DNA of 64,000 nt from Lycium barbarum (GCF_019175385.1 NC_083338.1:96406062-96470061); one strand, 5' to 3'. Numbered from the stretch's first letter, positions 47,395 to 60,054 are shown. Numbers and translations are program-made. The notes: generated by a model not told the origin, from the letters alone.

Positions 47395-50300
47395 AAAGAA
47401 AACTACCTCTGGTAGTGGATACTCTTGGTGGAATGGAAGAATTGAAGAGGATTGTATATTCAAGAGACTAGATAGAGTCTTTGGAAATCAAGAGTTCATG
47501 GACTTATTTCCATCGTCTGAAGTTTCACATCAGATAAGACATGGATCTGATCATGCCCCTTTCCATGTAGTATGTGACAGTCAAAATGAAGTGGCAGTGA
47601 AGCCTTTTAAATTCCTAAACTTTTGGACTTGTCACCCAAAGTTCTGGAAGTGGTTGAGAAAAACTGGTGTTTGGACTTTGCAGCTAATCCATTCATTGAG
47701 TTTTAGGCAAAAATCAAAAAGGTAAAACATGCTTTGGCAGGTTGGAGTAGAGAAACTTTTTGGTAATATATTCCAACAAATTTCCACTATGGAGGATGTT
47801 ATCAAAGTGAAGGAATTACAGTTTGAAATGAACCCTTCCAGTTTGAATAGGGAAGCATTACACAAAGCCCAAGCAAACCTGAATAGGTATTTACACTTGG
47901 AGGAAGAATATTGGAAGCAAAAAGCTGGAATGAGGTGGTTCAAGGATGGAGATAGAAATACCAAATTCTTTCACAATTATGTCAAAGGAAGAAGGAAAAA
48001 GCTGGCAATTCATACCATTCAAAATGGACAAGGGAACTGGATAAACCCTAATGCTGATATTGGGCAGGAAGCAGTGTCCTTTTATCAAAACCAGTTCAGG
48101 CATGAAGGTACTTCTGTTGACTATGAAATGTTAAAGAAAATTCCTAAGTTGATTACCTCAGGATAAAATGAGGAGTTGACAACTTTACCTAGTAATGAAG
48201 AGGTTAAGAAAACAGTTTTTAGATTAAATGGTGATAGCACAAATGGTCCAGATGGATTTTCAGGACATTTTTTTCAAACCTGCTGGCATATTATAGGTGA
48301 AGATGTGACTAATATGGCGAGGGCTTTCTTTTATGGGAAGGAATTTCCAAGGTTTATAACTCATACAAATCTTGTGCTCATTCCTAAGAAAGAGGTTATT
48401 AACACTTTTGCTGATCTGAGGCCTATTAGGTTGAGTACATTTTCCAACTAAATCATTCTAGAGTGTTGCATGAAAGAATTATTCCATTGCTGCCTAGCAT
48501 TATCTCTAACACTCAGACTGGTGTTGTTAAAGAAAGAAGCATAGTAGAGAATGTGCTGCTGGCACAAGAAATTATCAGGAACATTAACAGAAGGAACAAA
48601 CTTCATAATGTGGTAGTCAAGATTGACATGGCAAAATCATATGATAGAGTCTCATGGATTTATTTGACAAAGGTGTTAAGACAATTTTGTTTCTCTGAAG
48701 AGGCGATAGACATGGTCTGGAGGCTAGTCTCAAACAATTGGTATTCAGTGTTGATCAATAGACAGTCACATGGTTTTTTTTCTTTCTTCAAGGGGTTTAA
48801 AACAAGGTGATCCACTCTCTCCAAAACTCTTCATTATAGCAGCAGAGGTTTTGGAAAGAAATTTGATCAGTCTACATTATGATCCTCTCTTTAAGGGCTA
48901 TGGCATGCCAAAGTGGAGTCCACACATTAACCACTTGCCATAGGCAGATGATAAAATCCTCTTTTGTTTAGCTGATCCTGTCTCTTTGAAGAAAATGATG
49001 AAGGTAATAAGGAATTATGAGAAGATTTCAGGCCAGCTAGTCAATAATGAAAAAAGCTCCTTCTTTCGGCATGAGAAAGTTCCAGGTAACATAGTAAGCA
49101 GAGTAAAAAGGAGAATTGGGATGAGGAAAGACTCCTTTCCATTTACATATCTGGGGTGCCTAGTTTTTTATGAGAGAATGAAAATTGTGTATTATGAGAG
49201 TCTTATCAAGAAAGTGATGAATAGGGTGATGTCTTGGAAAAATAGATTGCTATCTTTTGGAGGCAGGTACATTTTAATAGCACATGTTTTGCAGACTATG
49301 CCTGTATATTTGCTATCTGCTATGAATCCATTAAAAGGGGTTATAGAGCAACTTCATATGATTTTTGCCAAGTTCTTTTGGAGTAACACTACAGGGGTAA
49401 AAGGAAAGCACTGAGTTGCATAGGAGAAAATATGTTTGCCAAAAGAAGAGGGGGGTTCCGGTTTCAGATCCCTTGATGACATCTCAAAAGCTCTCTTTGC
49501 TAAGCTTTGGTGGAACCTCAGAACATCAATATCTCTTTGGGGTGCATTCATGACCAACAAATACTGTAAGAAGTTCCATCCCGTTGTTGCTCAAGATAGA
49601 GGTGCATCTCATGCATGGAAAAAGATGGTAAGTGTTAGAGAGGACATTGAACATAATATATGGCGGTAGCTAAAATCAGGTACTTCTAGTTTCTGGTCTG
49701 ATAACTGGACCAAACAAGGTGCATTGTATTTTTGTGGATAATGATCAGGCCAGAGATGAAGAAATAGAGGTGAGGGAGTTTATTGATGGTGGAGAATGGA
49801 ATCCGCAGAAACTACTAACAGTGCTATCTGAAGATACAGTTGATTATATTCAGGGAAACATCAGTCCTATTCTGATGGCTGTTGATAATGATAAAGCCTG
49901 GTAGATGAGGAAAAATAATGGAAAGTTTACTGTGAAAAGTGCATTGGAGGAACTCAGGCAAAAACATGAGAGAAATGCAGTATACAAATACATATGGTTG
50001 AAGGGCTTGCCAATTAAAATTAGTTTCTTCCTGTGGAGATTATGGAAAAGGAGGCTAGCCACAGATAACAATCTCCAAAGAATGCACATTCATACTGTAT
50101 TAAGATGCTGGTGTTGTGAGGAGTACAAGCAGGAAACAATGACTCACCTTTTTCTAACATCTCCAATAACTTTCAAGCTTTGGAAACAGTTTGCTTTATG
50201 TGCAGTTTTGAATATAGAAGGGTACAACTGCAGCAAGTTATCACACTATGGTGGACAACAGCTACTGCTCATAAGCTGCAAAGCATTTATCAGGCTATTC

Positions 50301-51207
50301 CAGCTATTCTGTTATGGGAAGTATGGAAAAGAAGAAATTCAATTAAGCATGGGAGGAACACTACCTACAAGATGGTTTGCCAAGCTCATCAATCAATCTT
50401 CCACCTAATCAGGGTGAAATATCCATGGTTGAGGAGGATTCCACCAAATTGGCCAGCAGTACTTGATTTTTTGAGTCATTATAAACTAAAGCTACAATTC
50501 TGCAGAGTATTATGGAAGATGCCTCAGCAGGGATTTAAATGTAACACTGATGGTGCATCACAAGGCAATCCAGGTCTGAGTTCATATGCTTTTTGTATAA
50601 GAGATGATAGGGGAGATCTTGTATATGCATAGGCTAAAAACATAGGCATTGCAACAAACATAGAAGCTGAGACAGTAGCAGTCCATGAGGCAATACAATA
50701 CTGTTATGCACACAGTTTGCTAAATGTCCAAGTGGAAATAGATTCATTAGCCCTGAAGAACATCTTACAAGATGCATGGAAAATACCTAGGCAGCTGGTA
50801 GAGAGAGTGGAGCAGATGCAGCATATCATGAGGCAGCTGAATATACAAATTATGCACACATTTAGAGAAGGCTACCAACTTGCAGATTTCTTGGAAAACA
50901 CTGCTATTCAAGCTGAAGACACATTGAAGTATCACAGTTTTCATGAGTTGCCATCAATGGGGAGGAAGATCATTAACATGGACAAAGCAAAAATTCCTTC
51001 ATTAATGATCAAAACAAGGAAAGTTCAGCATGAGTAGGGATCTTTCTAGCTATAGGCTTTATTTTATTTTGCAAAATGTAAAATCATCATGGGAATTTTC
51101 TCAAGATGGTTAACAAGTTGTATTTTATTTTTTGCTGTAAACTGCTTTAACGATCAATAAAATTTCAGAAGGCATGCCTTGTGATAAATTTAATTAAAAA
51201 AAAAAAC
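47395..51207 (+). mobile_element. L1-type LINE, 5'-truncated, plus strand
   Basis: It starts inside the endonuclease and runs through RT, zinc-binding region and RNase H to a 3' UTR with AATAAAA at about 51158 and a tail of about 11 A (51197-51207). Truncation at the 5' end is usual for LINE insertions. A clear target duplication was not found. Several frames and stops show it is inactive. Confidence 0.9.
47398..51037 (+). pseudogene. LINE ORF2: endonuclease end, RT and RNase H
   Basis: Endonuclease end: FKRLDRVFGNQEFMDLFPS and GSDHAPFHV. RT: WFKDGDRNTKFFH (47938), DGFSGHFFQ, LIPKKEVINTFADLRPIRL, VVKIDMAKSYDRVSW (first catalytic Asp), GDPLSPKLFI, then TAG-Ala-Asp-Asp at 48941-48952 where the catalytic YADD is expected. 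Next come FFWSNTTGVKGKH, an RT zinc-binding region (49905-50200: WLKGLPIKISFFLWRLWKRR, RCWCCEE, HLF) and RNase H (50530-50960: CNTDGASQGNPG, EAETVAVHEAI, EIDSLALKNIL). At least eight stops or shifts break the frame. Confidence 0.9.
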
Positions 51208-51340
51208 TAAATGTTAGAGCATATAAATAAGGTATAAATATGCTATTTTTAGCAAATTCCACTAGACAGCAGTCTAATGGCTATTTTTATAAAATATTTT
51301 GAAAAAATCAAAGGTCTTTAAGTGAAGAAAACGAAAGTTG
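51208..51340. other. Short spacer between two LINEs
   Basis: Nothing recognisable. The exact 3' end of the minus-strand LINE is uncertain and may lie inside this stretch. Confidence 0.4.
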
Positions 51341-51589
51341 AAAAAGGCAGTCTAGGATTCACTAGCACTTATCCTGATTGCATTTACATAGTGGAAGCTA
51401 TATAAGCTGTATAAAATTTGGATCAAAATGGCCCTCCTGTCTAGGTTGTTTTCCTTGCATTTCCTCTTCATCTTTTGGTTGTCCTGATTCTCAATTGTAG
51501 TTGTTTGAGCTTATCATTGTTGAGTATTTTCTCCCTTAGATTGGCAATTCCTGAAAGCTGTTTATTGTGATATTCCCTTGATCCGGAGC

Positions 51590-52080
51590 ATGGTTGACAA
51601 GGTGATCAGGCAACTTGTTTCCTTCCCTCATGATGTGCACCATCTGAACCTATGCTGAATCCATCAATGATAACAATTCATCAACTTGAGCTACTATCTT
51701 CCACGATGGCTTCCAGATTCTATTCAAGATGTTCTGTATTAAAGAGAGCCTGTTTCCAAAATAAATATTGATATTTGCTGAGAAAGACAATATCCAACAG
51801 CTTCAAGTAATGCAGAAGCTTCTGATTTAGTATTTGTTGATAGATCCATTCCTTTAGCTTGTGCAAACTTCAAATCCCCCTCTGCATCTCTCATACAAGA
51901 AGCATTAGAACTTCTACCTGGATTGCCCTTAATGCACCATTTGTATTGTATTTAATCCAGTTTCTTGGTGGTAACTTTGATACAACCTACATAACCCTCA
52001 AAGATGGAGTATATTTTTTAAGAATTTGTATCAACTCTGACCATCTGTTGGACGCAGCTCTAAGTCTTCACTAGTTGTTG
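51590..52080 (-). pseudogene. LINE RNase H C-terminus, minus strand
   Basis: The minus strand reads ILNRIWKPSWKIVAQVDELL, a stop, then MVHIMREGNKLPDHLVNHAP and SFQELP. These match the end of the RNase H region in the plus-strand LINE (50717-50980: IMHTFREGYQLADFLENTA, FHELPSMGRK). It is the 3' part of the same LINE as 54827-56911. Confidence 0.8.
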
Positions 52081-52309
52081 TATGGTATTGGACACCTGGT
52101 AAATCACATTATCGAAGCCTACTCTATCTTCATGCGTGTTAGAGTTTGTCATCTTCCAAAGCTTCCATAGAATGATAGTGGGGACTGCTTAGTATATTTC
52201 CTGTAATATAGCAATGATAGATTCTCTCCACCACTTTAAGATAGCCTTCTGAAGTTGCACTCCTTTTATATTAACACCAGCAAAAGAGGAAAAAGAGACC
52301 AAGTGCGAA

Positions 52310-54254
52310 CATGACCGGCTCTAATATGAAGCTACTAAAGCAATGGCTTGGGGCCTTAACTTTTTAGGGGCCCCACTTTTATCTAAATATCCTATATACA
52401 TTACTATTAAAAAAAGTATGTACTCCTACGGTTAAATTTGAAGAGGTATTTTTGGGGATAAAATAAAATAACTTTATACCTTTTAATGTGGGAGTAGGGA
52501 ACGTTGCAATAACTGGGGATGGAATCGTTTCTAAGTTATTGTAGTGTCCTTCCTTACGTGGGTTCCTATTTTACTGACTTAATTATATACAAACAACCAC
52601 ATTATTATTCATCTATTTACCTTTTTTCCTTCTCCCCTTCATTATTCTTTATCTCTTATTATTGAAAAGCCCATCAACATACAACTGTGGTCGTCCACTT
52701 CTTTCACTTGAGCACCTAAATTGCCCCTTATTCCATTTAGACACTTTAGGTCGACACTTCCTGTTCCACTTAAGACACTTTTTGTACTATCAGTCAAGTA
52801 TATAGAATGAGTGTAATACACTCGCCGATGACGTGTCAAAACAGCGAATTAAGTGAAGACATGTGGCATATATACTAAAAATAATTATTAAAGAATAAAA
52901 TATGAGTAGAAAAATTATTTTAAAACTATTTAGTACATTAAAAAAAGGAGCAAAAAAACAAAAAAAAAAAAAAAAAAAGAAAAAACCTATTTTCACCCCA
53001 CGCTCCGTTCCCCCAACCTCACCTTCTTCCTCCATGTTTTTTTCTTTCTTTTCTCTCTCGTCCATCTTCTCTATCACTATCGAAATTTCTACTAGATTTT
53101 CTCTCTCCTAATTTTCTTACAGATTCATTTCGTTTTCAACAATGATTAATTTATCAAGCAAGCAATTCTAAAGAACAAACAGCAAACCCAGATGAAAAAT
53201 TATGCAAAAGTTCATCACACACAGTCATCTACATTATCCAAGTTGAGAGCATAAATTTATGAATCATGAAGATTTTTTGGGTTACAATTAATACTTTCCA
53301 GTACTTTACAAAGTTATTCCATATTTGGGTCCAACAACAAGTTCTGAAAACTTCTTCAATCCAACCATGATTCTTTCTTCTTCGTCACCTCTTTCTTGTA
53401 GCAAAGAATTTGATTCACCTTAGCTAAACATATTAGTCCTATTTTTGGCAACAAACTTGAAATAGTGACAATATTGAGTCTGAAAAGGCTGAAAAGGAGG
53501 CAAAGAGAAAAGAAGAAAAAGAAAAGGACAAAAAAATGGAACTAAAGCTTTCAGAAGTACTACTGTACTAATGAAAAAGAAGAAGGAAAAAGTAATTTAA
53601 AAAAAATAAAATAAAACTTGTTGGAAGGAGAGAAGGAAGAAGAAAAGATTAAAAAAAAAATCGTAAAATTTAACTTCCTCACGCGCCTATTTAGTGTGTA
53701 ATTCACCCAAATTGCCATGTCAGTAAAAAATGTCTAAATGACACACTCGAACCCTACCTCGGGTGTCTAAATAGAACAAGGGGTACTTTAGGTGCTCAAG
53801 TCAAAGAAGTGGACGACCACATGTGTCTGTCGATGGGTTTGGCCTATTGAATATTTTCAAGTCTCTTAAATGCTCAAACATTTTGCTACAAAACTTACAA
53901 CTTCTGCTTACAAAAGATTAATTTTGTTTTTTTGATGTCTTCTTCCAAATTTCAAGCATTGCAACAAGCAATCATTATATTGAAGCAGTGTAGCACAATT
54001 TCGATATCATTATATCAACTTATCAAATTCTTGAGCCAGGTTTTATTATTCTAACTTTATATGTTATTTGTCATTGTTGATATTCTTACTTCATAAGTAT
54101 ATATTCTTGTCTTAGTTATTATTAAAATTTATTTAATTTAAATATGTCAACTAGAAAAGTAGACTTTAAATAAAAATATATATTACGATAAAAAAAATTA
54201 GGGCTTCTTTATGAAGTTTGACTTTAGGCCCCTAATTTTGTTGAACCGGCTTTG
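52310..54254. mobile_element. hAT-like non-autonomous element holding a MITE
   Basis: The left end is CATGACCGGCTC and the right end on the other strand CAAAGCCGGTTC, both near a CAGGGCCGGCTC type of hAT terminus. 'ttaggggcc' lies inside both ends. LINE coding sequence lies on both sides. Flanking 8-mers AGTGCGAA and GTTAGCAA do not clearly match, so the boundaries are tentative. Without the nested MITE it is about 0.8 kb and has no gene. Confidence 0.6.
52676..53841. mobile_element. Mutator-like MITE with long inverted ends, 1166 bp
   Basis: Inverted ends of about 80 bases share TGTGGTCGTCCACTTCTTT, ACTTGAGCACCTAAA and ATTTAGACAC. The 9-bp flanks TATTATTGA and GCCTATTGA match at six of nine, fitting an old MULE duplication. 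The interior has poly(A) (52958-52979), a C/T-rich stretch and no supported ORF. Confidence 0.72.
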
Positions 54255-54826
54255 GTTAGCAATAGGGGATCTTTAGAACACATGACTAATTTTCTATTCC
54301 TGTGGATTTTCACAACAGTTTTATCTAGATGACAAATTGATTCCCAATGTTTTCACTACATCATCTAGAGACGCTTTGCACTTCTAAACTCTCCATGTAA
54401 TGAAAGAGATCTTGAAAGGAAATCCCCTTACCCACATGAACATTTATACTTCCTCATTCTCTCCTTTACTCCTAACATAATTCCACGTTGATTTAACTGA
54501 GAATGTCTCTTTTGTCTCCAACATCCGCCAAGGTTTATCTAGTTCATTTGGCTGATTTGGAGGTTGAATATTGTGAATGGTGTGTTCTACTAGATCTTCA
54601 GGTAAGCATCCCTTCCTATATTTTTAACCACTTCATATGCATTATTAATGCTTTCATCACAGTAAAAATTTGTTGGTGTAATATAGTATAAGGCTCCTAG
54701 ACCAGTCCAATTATCAAGCCAGAATAAGGATGATCCATTTTAAGTTGCCACCATATCTGATGTTCTATTAGGTCTCTTACTTGTAGCATATTTCTCCAAA
54801 ATCATATGTACCCCTTTTTCATGGCT

Positions 54827-56911
54827 CTATGATGTGATTAATCTTTTATAATATTTATTAGATAGAAAAACACTCCATAAGGTTGGAATAGTCCTGAATC
54901 TCCACCATAATTTTGCAAATAATGTCATGGATATATCAGCAATTGACCTAAAGCCCAAACCTCCTTCACTGTGTGGCAAACAATTTGCTTCAGAAAATTG
55001 AGCAAAATTCTTATGCAGACTCTTAATGACAAAAATAGGAGGATCTGTTGCTGACAAAAGATATAGACATTCCTTGCAGTGCATGAGAAATCAACACCGT
55101 CCTTCCTCTATATGATAAAAATCTTCGTTTCCATGCTTGTAGCATGTCCCTAACCTTGGTTATGATCTATGAAAAATGATCAATTTAGTCCTACTATAAT
55201 AAATAGGACAACCAACATATGTGAATGGAAAATCCTTCCTCTTGAAGCCTGTTATCAGTTGGACCTTCTCCCACACTTCTTGCTTAGCATTATGATGCAT
55301 ATACAAGTAGCTTTTCTCCTTATTAACCATCTGTCCAGAAGCCTGCTCATATTTTGTTAAAGTTCTCATGATCATTTGCACTGAAATTTAACATGAGGAT
55401 GAGAAATTAATTGTATCATCTGCATATGCAAGATGATCAATCTTTGGACTCCATTTCGGCATCCTAAGGCTTTTAAACTTGCTATCTGCATGTAATGCAT
55501 TCAATCCCTTGGTCATCACTTCTGCAGCTAATATGAACAGGGTTGGGGATAAAGGGTCTTCCTGCTTCACCCACCTAAATGATTTGAAAAAAATCATATG
55601 ATTATCCATTCAGCAAAATAAAATACCAATTTTTGGATATCAGTACATATATAAGGCTTATAAACCTTTCAATAAAGCCCACTTTTCTTAGAACCTTGGT
55701 TATGAAAAATCATGACATTCTGTTATAGGCTTTTGCCATGTCCAACTTAACCACACTATTTGCTTCAACTTTAGTCTCCATCTTCATATCATGAATGATT
55801 TCTTATGTCAATAAAATATTCTCATCTATGCTCCTCCATTTTATAGACCAACTTGATTTGGAGATATCAAGTCAGGTGGGAACTTCACTGGCCTTTCACG
55901 AACAACTCTAGAGAACACCTTATTAGTGAAATTGCTTAAACTGATTGGCCTCATATCAGAAAAAGTCACCACTTCCTTCTTTTTTGGTAATAACATCAAG
56001 TTAGTATGAGTTATGCTTTTAGGTAGCTCAGACCCCCTAAAGAATTCCTCCACTATGTCATAGATGTCATCACCGACAATATCCCAACATGACTGAAAAA
56101 AGAGTCCAGTAAAACAGTCAGGTTCACCTGCACTTTCCCCATTTAATGAGAAAACTGCCTGTTTTACTTCCTCTTTTGTTGGCATCTCCACCAATTCTTC
56201 ATTCTAATCCCTATATCATTTGAGGAACATGCTTCGGTATGTCAAATTGTGTTGGAATTCTGTCTGCTGAAAATTGATATTGGAAAAATCTTACAGCCTT
56301 GATAGCCATCTCCTCTGTGTCATCCACTCATTTTCCTTGTTCATTTTGTATCCTGCTCAACTGCAATCTCTTTCTTCTCCCATTTACATAAGCATGGAAG
56401 AATTTAGAGTTCTTGTCACCCTACTGAAATCACGTCATGCTTGCTTTTGTTTCCAAAAATCCTCCTCAAGTTTCAGTGCTTTATTCAATTCTGCTTGTGC
56501 TCAGGATAGTCTCTCCCTATTCTGCTGAGATAGATTTTCTTCAAATTGTTCTTCATGAGCTCTGATTACCTCCTCTAGATCACTGATCTTCTGAAAGATG
56601 TCCTCATAAGTCTCCCTGCTCCGTTGAGATAGAACTCTTTTCATCCTTTTCAACTTATCATTGAATTTTACAAAAGAATTGGCCCTTAAATCAGTGTGCC
56701 AGTTCTGCAATACTATTTCCTTGAAACCAACATGCTTGGTCCAACAATTGAGAAATCTAATTGATTTCTTAATTTGTGGAACCACCTTCTTGGATTCCAC
56801 CAAAGCGGTGATTAATCTGACCCATGCTTTCTTGCATATAAAGTATAAATATAAATATGCTAGTAAAAAAGACGTCATTAAAATGATAACTATCGAACAA
56901 AGAAGTGACAT
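54827..56911 (-). pseudogene. LINE reverse transcriptase, broken, minus strand
   Basis: Segments in order on the minus strand: 56911-56501 (FLNCWTKHVGFKEIV; Glu-rich linker), 56194-55841 (EVKQAVFSLNGESAGEPDCF, LMLLPKKKEVVTFSDMRPIS), the frame-broken stretch 55840-55610, 55609-55388 (EDPLSPTLFILAAEVM and HLAYADDTINF, the catalytic YADD intact), 55381-55160 (ASGQMVNKEKSYLY, FPFTYVGCPIYY) and 55084-54827 (NFAQFSEANCLP, GGLGFRSIADIS). The domain order is normal for plant L1 elements. Multiple frameshifts separate the pieces. Confidence 0.88.
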
Positions 56912-57104
56912 AATTTATGTTTTTTTGTAAAAGAATACATTGTGATAGAGATATATCTCAACTCTCATTTTTAAAAGACTAAAGACTAATTAGGCCAGCT
57001 AACTTAAGCCCTATTAAAATCTAAAATCTTGCACTTTATTTGAGAAACTGAATTGGGCTGAATTATATTTGGGCCAAAACAGGCTTGAGACTGCGTTTAA
57101 AAGG
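56912..57104. other. Unassigned spacer
   Basis: A+T-rich, with no recognised feature. Confidence 0.5.
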
Positions 57105-57312
57105 ATCATTTGCAGTTTTGTGCCTAATCTGTGTTGGTCTTTAATTTATGGCCGTCAAAATTGAACTTATGACTAGAAGGCCATAAGTTATGCATCATAA
57201 TATCCATAAGTTATACCAGCGTTATTAAGAAACTTATGCCTAGCTAAACATGAGTTCAATTTTGAAGGACCAAAATTAAAGACCATCCCATTAAAGGGAA
57301 AAGGACACAAGT
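57105..57312. mobile_element. Small MITE-like inverted repeat, about 208 bp
   Basis: The left arm has TGGTCTTTAATTTATGG and CAAAATTGAACTTATG; the right arm on the other strand has TGGTCTTTAATTTTGG and CAAAATTGAACTCATG. The middle contains 'cataagtt' repeats. Outer ends (TTTGTGCC.., CTTGTGTCC..) are less alike; no target duplication was found. Confidence 0.6.
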
Positions 57313-57502
57313 AGCTACCCGGTCCAAACTATTGACAATCGGATGACCCAAGAAGCTTAAAAGACATTTTTTAGCCTTTTAAATAATTTCATTTCGTAGC
57401 TGTTTTTTAACTAAGTCCATCATCTTTATAGAAATTATATAATTGTTTTATAGAAAATGTATTACTACTATATATATATATATAATGTATCATACGTATA
57501 GA

Positions 57503-58480
57503 TGTCACACCCCTTTTTTTCATGAAAAATAAATAAATTATTAATTATTTATTAAAAAGGGTATTTCCAATTAAAGTGACGTTTTGAAAAGGGATTATTT
57601 TTTATTTATTCAGAGTCGCCACTTGGAATTGAGTTTTGGTGTTCCAAATCACCTTATTGAATCCCTAATAAAAAAGAAATGACTCTTTATTTTTGGTATG
57701 CGAGAACAAAAGTCCGGGTAAGAAATTTTGTTGACCTAGGAGAAAGTATTAGGCATTCCCCGAATCCCGTGGTTCTAGCACGGTCGCTTTCATCGACTTA
57801 TACTTTAGCTAAAATTAATCTTGGATAAAACATGTTTGTCTTACTAGCTTATTTACCTAATATTAACTTTGAAATGTGACTTAATAATTATTGATTCATA
57901 CTTAGCCAAGGGACGTAACCGAACACGCGACCAAAGAATAATTAATTATCAAGTGTCCCCGCACATATAACCTTTTAATTAATTAATGTTCCCTTTTCAA
58001 TGTCATGGAGTTTTTCTATGTATTTAATTTCCCTTACCCTCAAGCTAATATACGACATGAAATACACTGACACATACTACGTCTCAAACTTGTATTCCTT
58101 AGGATCTACTAACTGTGTAGATGCCAAATTTAACTGGAGAGAAAAATTAAATAAATTTCTAGAAGTCCCTTTCATTTGAAACTATGAACATGAGAATCAT
58201 TTAAATTGTTTTCATAAGTACTTATGATATTCTAGTTTTCATATTGTCTTAGCACATGAAATTTTAAACAAGGAAGCCAACATTTAAAATCCACTTAGGA
58301 TGATAATCAAAATCTTTTGCAACTAAAAAACGCAGTGAACGTCCCAAAGCGAAAGAAAATACTTACCCCCTTTTTAGAAAAGAAACTAAATAAAATCATG
58401 GAATTTGCATGCTAACTTTCAAACATATTTCCTTAACGTATTAGTTGGTAAATAAACGTATGCTAACTAATACGCATAAA
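57503..58480 (-). mobile_element. 3' end of an Ogre-like LTR, minus strand, partial
   Basis: On the plus strand it starts TGTCACACCCC and has GAGTCGCCACTTGGAATT, the same motif that lies near the 3' end of the LTRs at 6856 and 24718. The downstream text (CTAGGAGAAAG, 'ttaggcattccccgaatccc') follows the same layout as 7030-7090. The other end was not found and the right limit is arbitrary. Confidence 0.5.
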
Positions 58481-59214
58481 TATAAATGTTGGGGAAAATG
58501 CTTTCAGATCTGGCTGAGTTTTGTTTTTTTCGGCAACTTTTTTAACCGGGCTTGTATTTTTCCGGTGGATCTTGTCGTTTCGGTGTTGCTACGGCATTAC
58601 TCTGACGGTGGCCATTGTAGCACTACCATCATACGTGTTGCCATAGTTCTGGTGGATCTCTTTCTCCCTCTCCTCTGTCACTATCGTCGGCTAGTTGTGT
58701 CGCCACCGGAATTTTCTTCTTCACAGAGCATTCACCACCCTAAAACATTCATTGTTTCCACCATTAATGCCACCCTTTAGAACCTCCATAGCACCACCAC
58801 TTTTAATCACCAAAAAAACAAAAGCTCTAACTACCGAAAATAGAGCACCATCGACCGCCGTCTTCTTCAACCCAATTCTCTGGCATGTCATAATTGGCCT
58901 TGCAATGTAAATTTGACATCCATGAGTTTATTTGCAAGTATAAGAAATGTAGAATGGTTTTTGCATTGACAATGGTCGAATTGTCGATTCCCTCCGACAG
59001 TCGAATAAAGTCACATTAATGGCAACAAAAATTAAAAAAAAAAAAAACAAAGTGACTCCTATTGCTTCATGCTTGGCCACTGAGCCACTGTTATTCAGTG
59101 GTAAGAAGGAGACATGAGGAAGATAAAAGAAAGAAAGAGAAAATGAAAAAGAAATAAAAAAACGAAAACTATTTTTTTTTTTGAAATTTTACACGTGTCA
59201 AGCGTGTGTTCTTC
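58481..59214. other. Unassigned, C/T-rich then A-rich sequence
   Basis: An ORF at 58445-58780 has no recognised domain and no support. The region may be an LTR interior or a captured gene fragment; I cannot tell. Confidence 0.35.
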
Positions 59215-59330
59215 ACCTAAGAACATATATGTGGGTGTGGCTTTTTAACGGTGTAATAATTCCACTTTTAAAATTTCCCAGGGGGTAATAGGACCCCCGC
59301 AAAGGTAAGGTGTGTAGTTGAAATTTCGGT
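59215..59330. mobile_element. Mutator-like end fragment
   Basis: 'GGGGGTAATAGGACCCCCGC', 'aaggtaaggtgtgtagttga' and 'tgtgggtgtggctttttaac' have the look of long Mutator-like inverted ends. No partner end was found. Confidence 0.35.
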
Positions 59331-59559
59331 CAAACGTTAGCGGCTCATTTGACTATTTTCTCATGAATATTTTTATTAGCATATTTGTTTCCTATTTGTG
59401 GCAAGCTTAGTCGCCACAAAATGTGTAGTTCTTGTAGTGACCCCCCGAAGTCGTCACACAAAACCTTTAGTAACAACAGACATGCAACGACCTTTGTGGC
59501 GACTTTTTGATCTTTTACGGCGACAACAGTCACCACAAAAAGTTTGATCTCTTGTAGTG
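59331..59559 (-). mobile_element. CACTA-like transposon terminal sequence, two copies
   Basis: On the minus strand, CACTACAAGAGATC starts at 59559 and CACTACAAGAACTAC at 59439. Both are followed by TTTTGTGGCGAC-type subterminal repeats ('gtggcgac' and 'gtcgcc' recur). Such repeats are usual at CACTA ends. The two starts are 120 bases apart in the same direction, so it may be a duplicated end. No transposase is seen. Confidence 0.55.
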
Positions 59560-60034
59560 ATTGGGCCGCTGGACTAGCGCTTGTTAATTGTTTCGGCCGA
59601 AAGGACAATTCGAGACATTAAGCCCAAACATGGGCTGTTAAAATTTGGGAAAATGACATAGGGTCACTACTTAATACTCTTTATTACAAAACATATAGGT
59701 AATTTTCCTTATTTACAAACCTTAAAGATTAATTACAAAACTTGACGAATTTGGGCTCACCACGTTTTTGGGCCTCTATCTTCGCGTATCGGTTTGGGCC
59801 TCTGTCTATGCCTTTTCCTCCCCAAAATTATTGCAGCACCTTTCTTTCTCATATTCATTCATGCAATTTTCACCATCTCCTCTTTTTCATTCGATTTTCA
59901 CCATTCCAACTCCTCATTTTTCATTCGATTTTCACCATATCTAACGTTCCAATGAGTACCCGCAGAAGCCATAGATTTGGTGTATCAAGCCCAAAAATAG
60001 GGGCGATTCCAAACTTTAATTTACTCACTCAAAT

Positions 60035-60054
60035 CCCCCCCCCCCCCCCCCCCC
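60035..60054. repeat. Poly(C) run inside the first exon
   Basis: About 20 C in a row code for proline in the assumed frame. A length error here would change the reading frame of exon 1. Confidence 0.9.

Larger units (their letters stand above)
51340..56911 (-). mobile_element. L1-type LINE, minus strand, split by a hAT-like insertion
   Basis: From right to left: a region before the RT (56501-56911), RT (54827-56194), then after the insertion the RNase H end near 51590-52080. The right limit may be a 5' truncation. The 3' poly(A) is not evident on the left, so 51340 is an estimate. It is a different copy from the neighbouring plus-strand LINE. Confidence 0.82.

Noticed and set aside
58445..58910. 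ORFs suggesting a host gene
   Set aside because: No recognised motif; two overlapping frames of similar length suggest chance in C/T-rich DNA.
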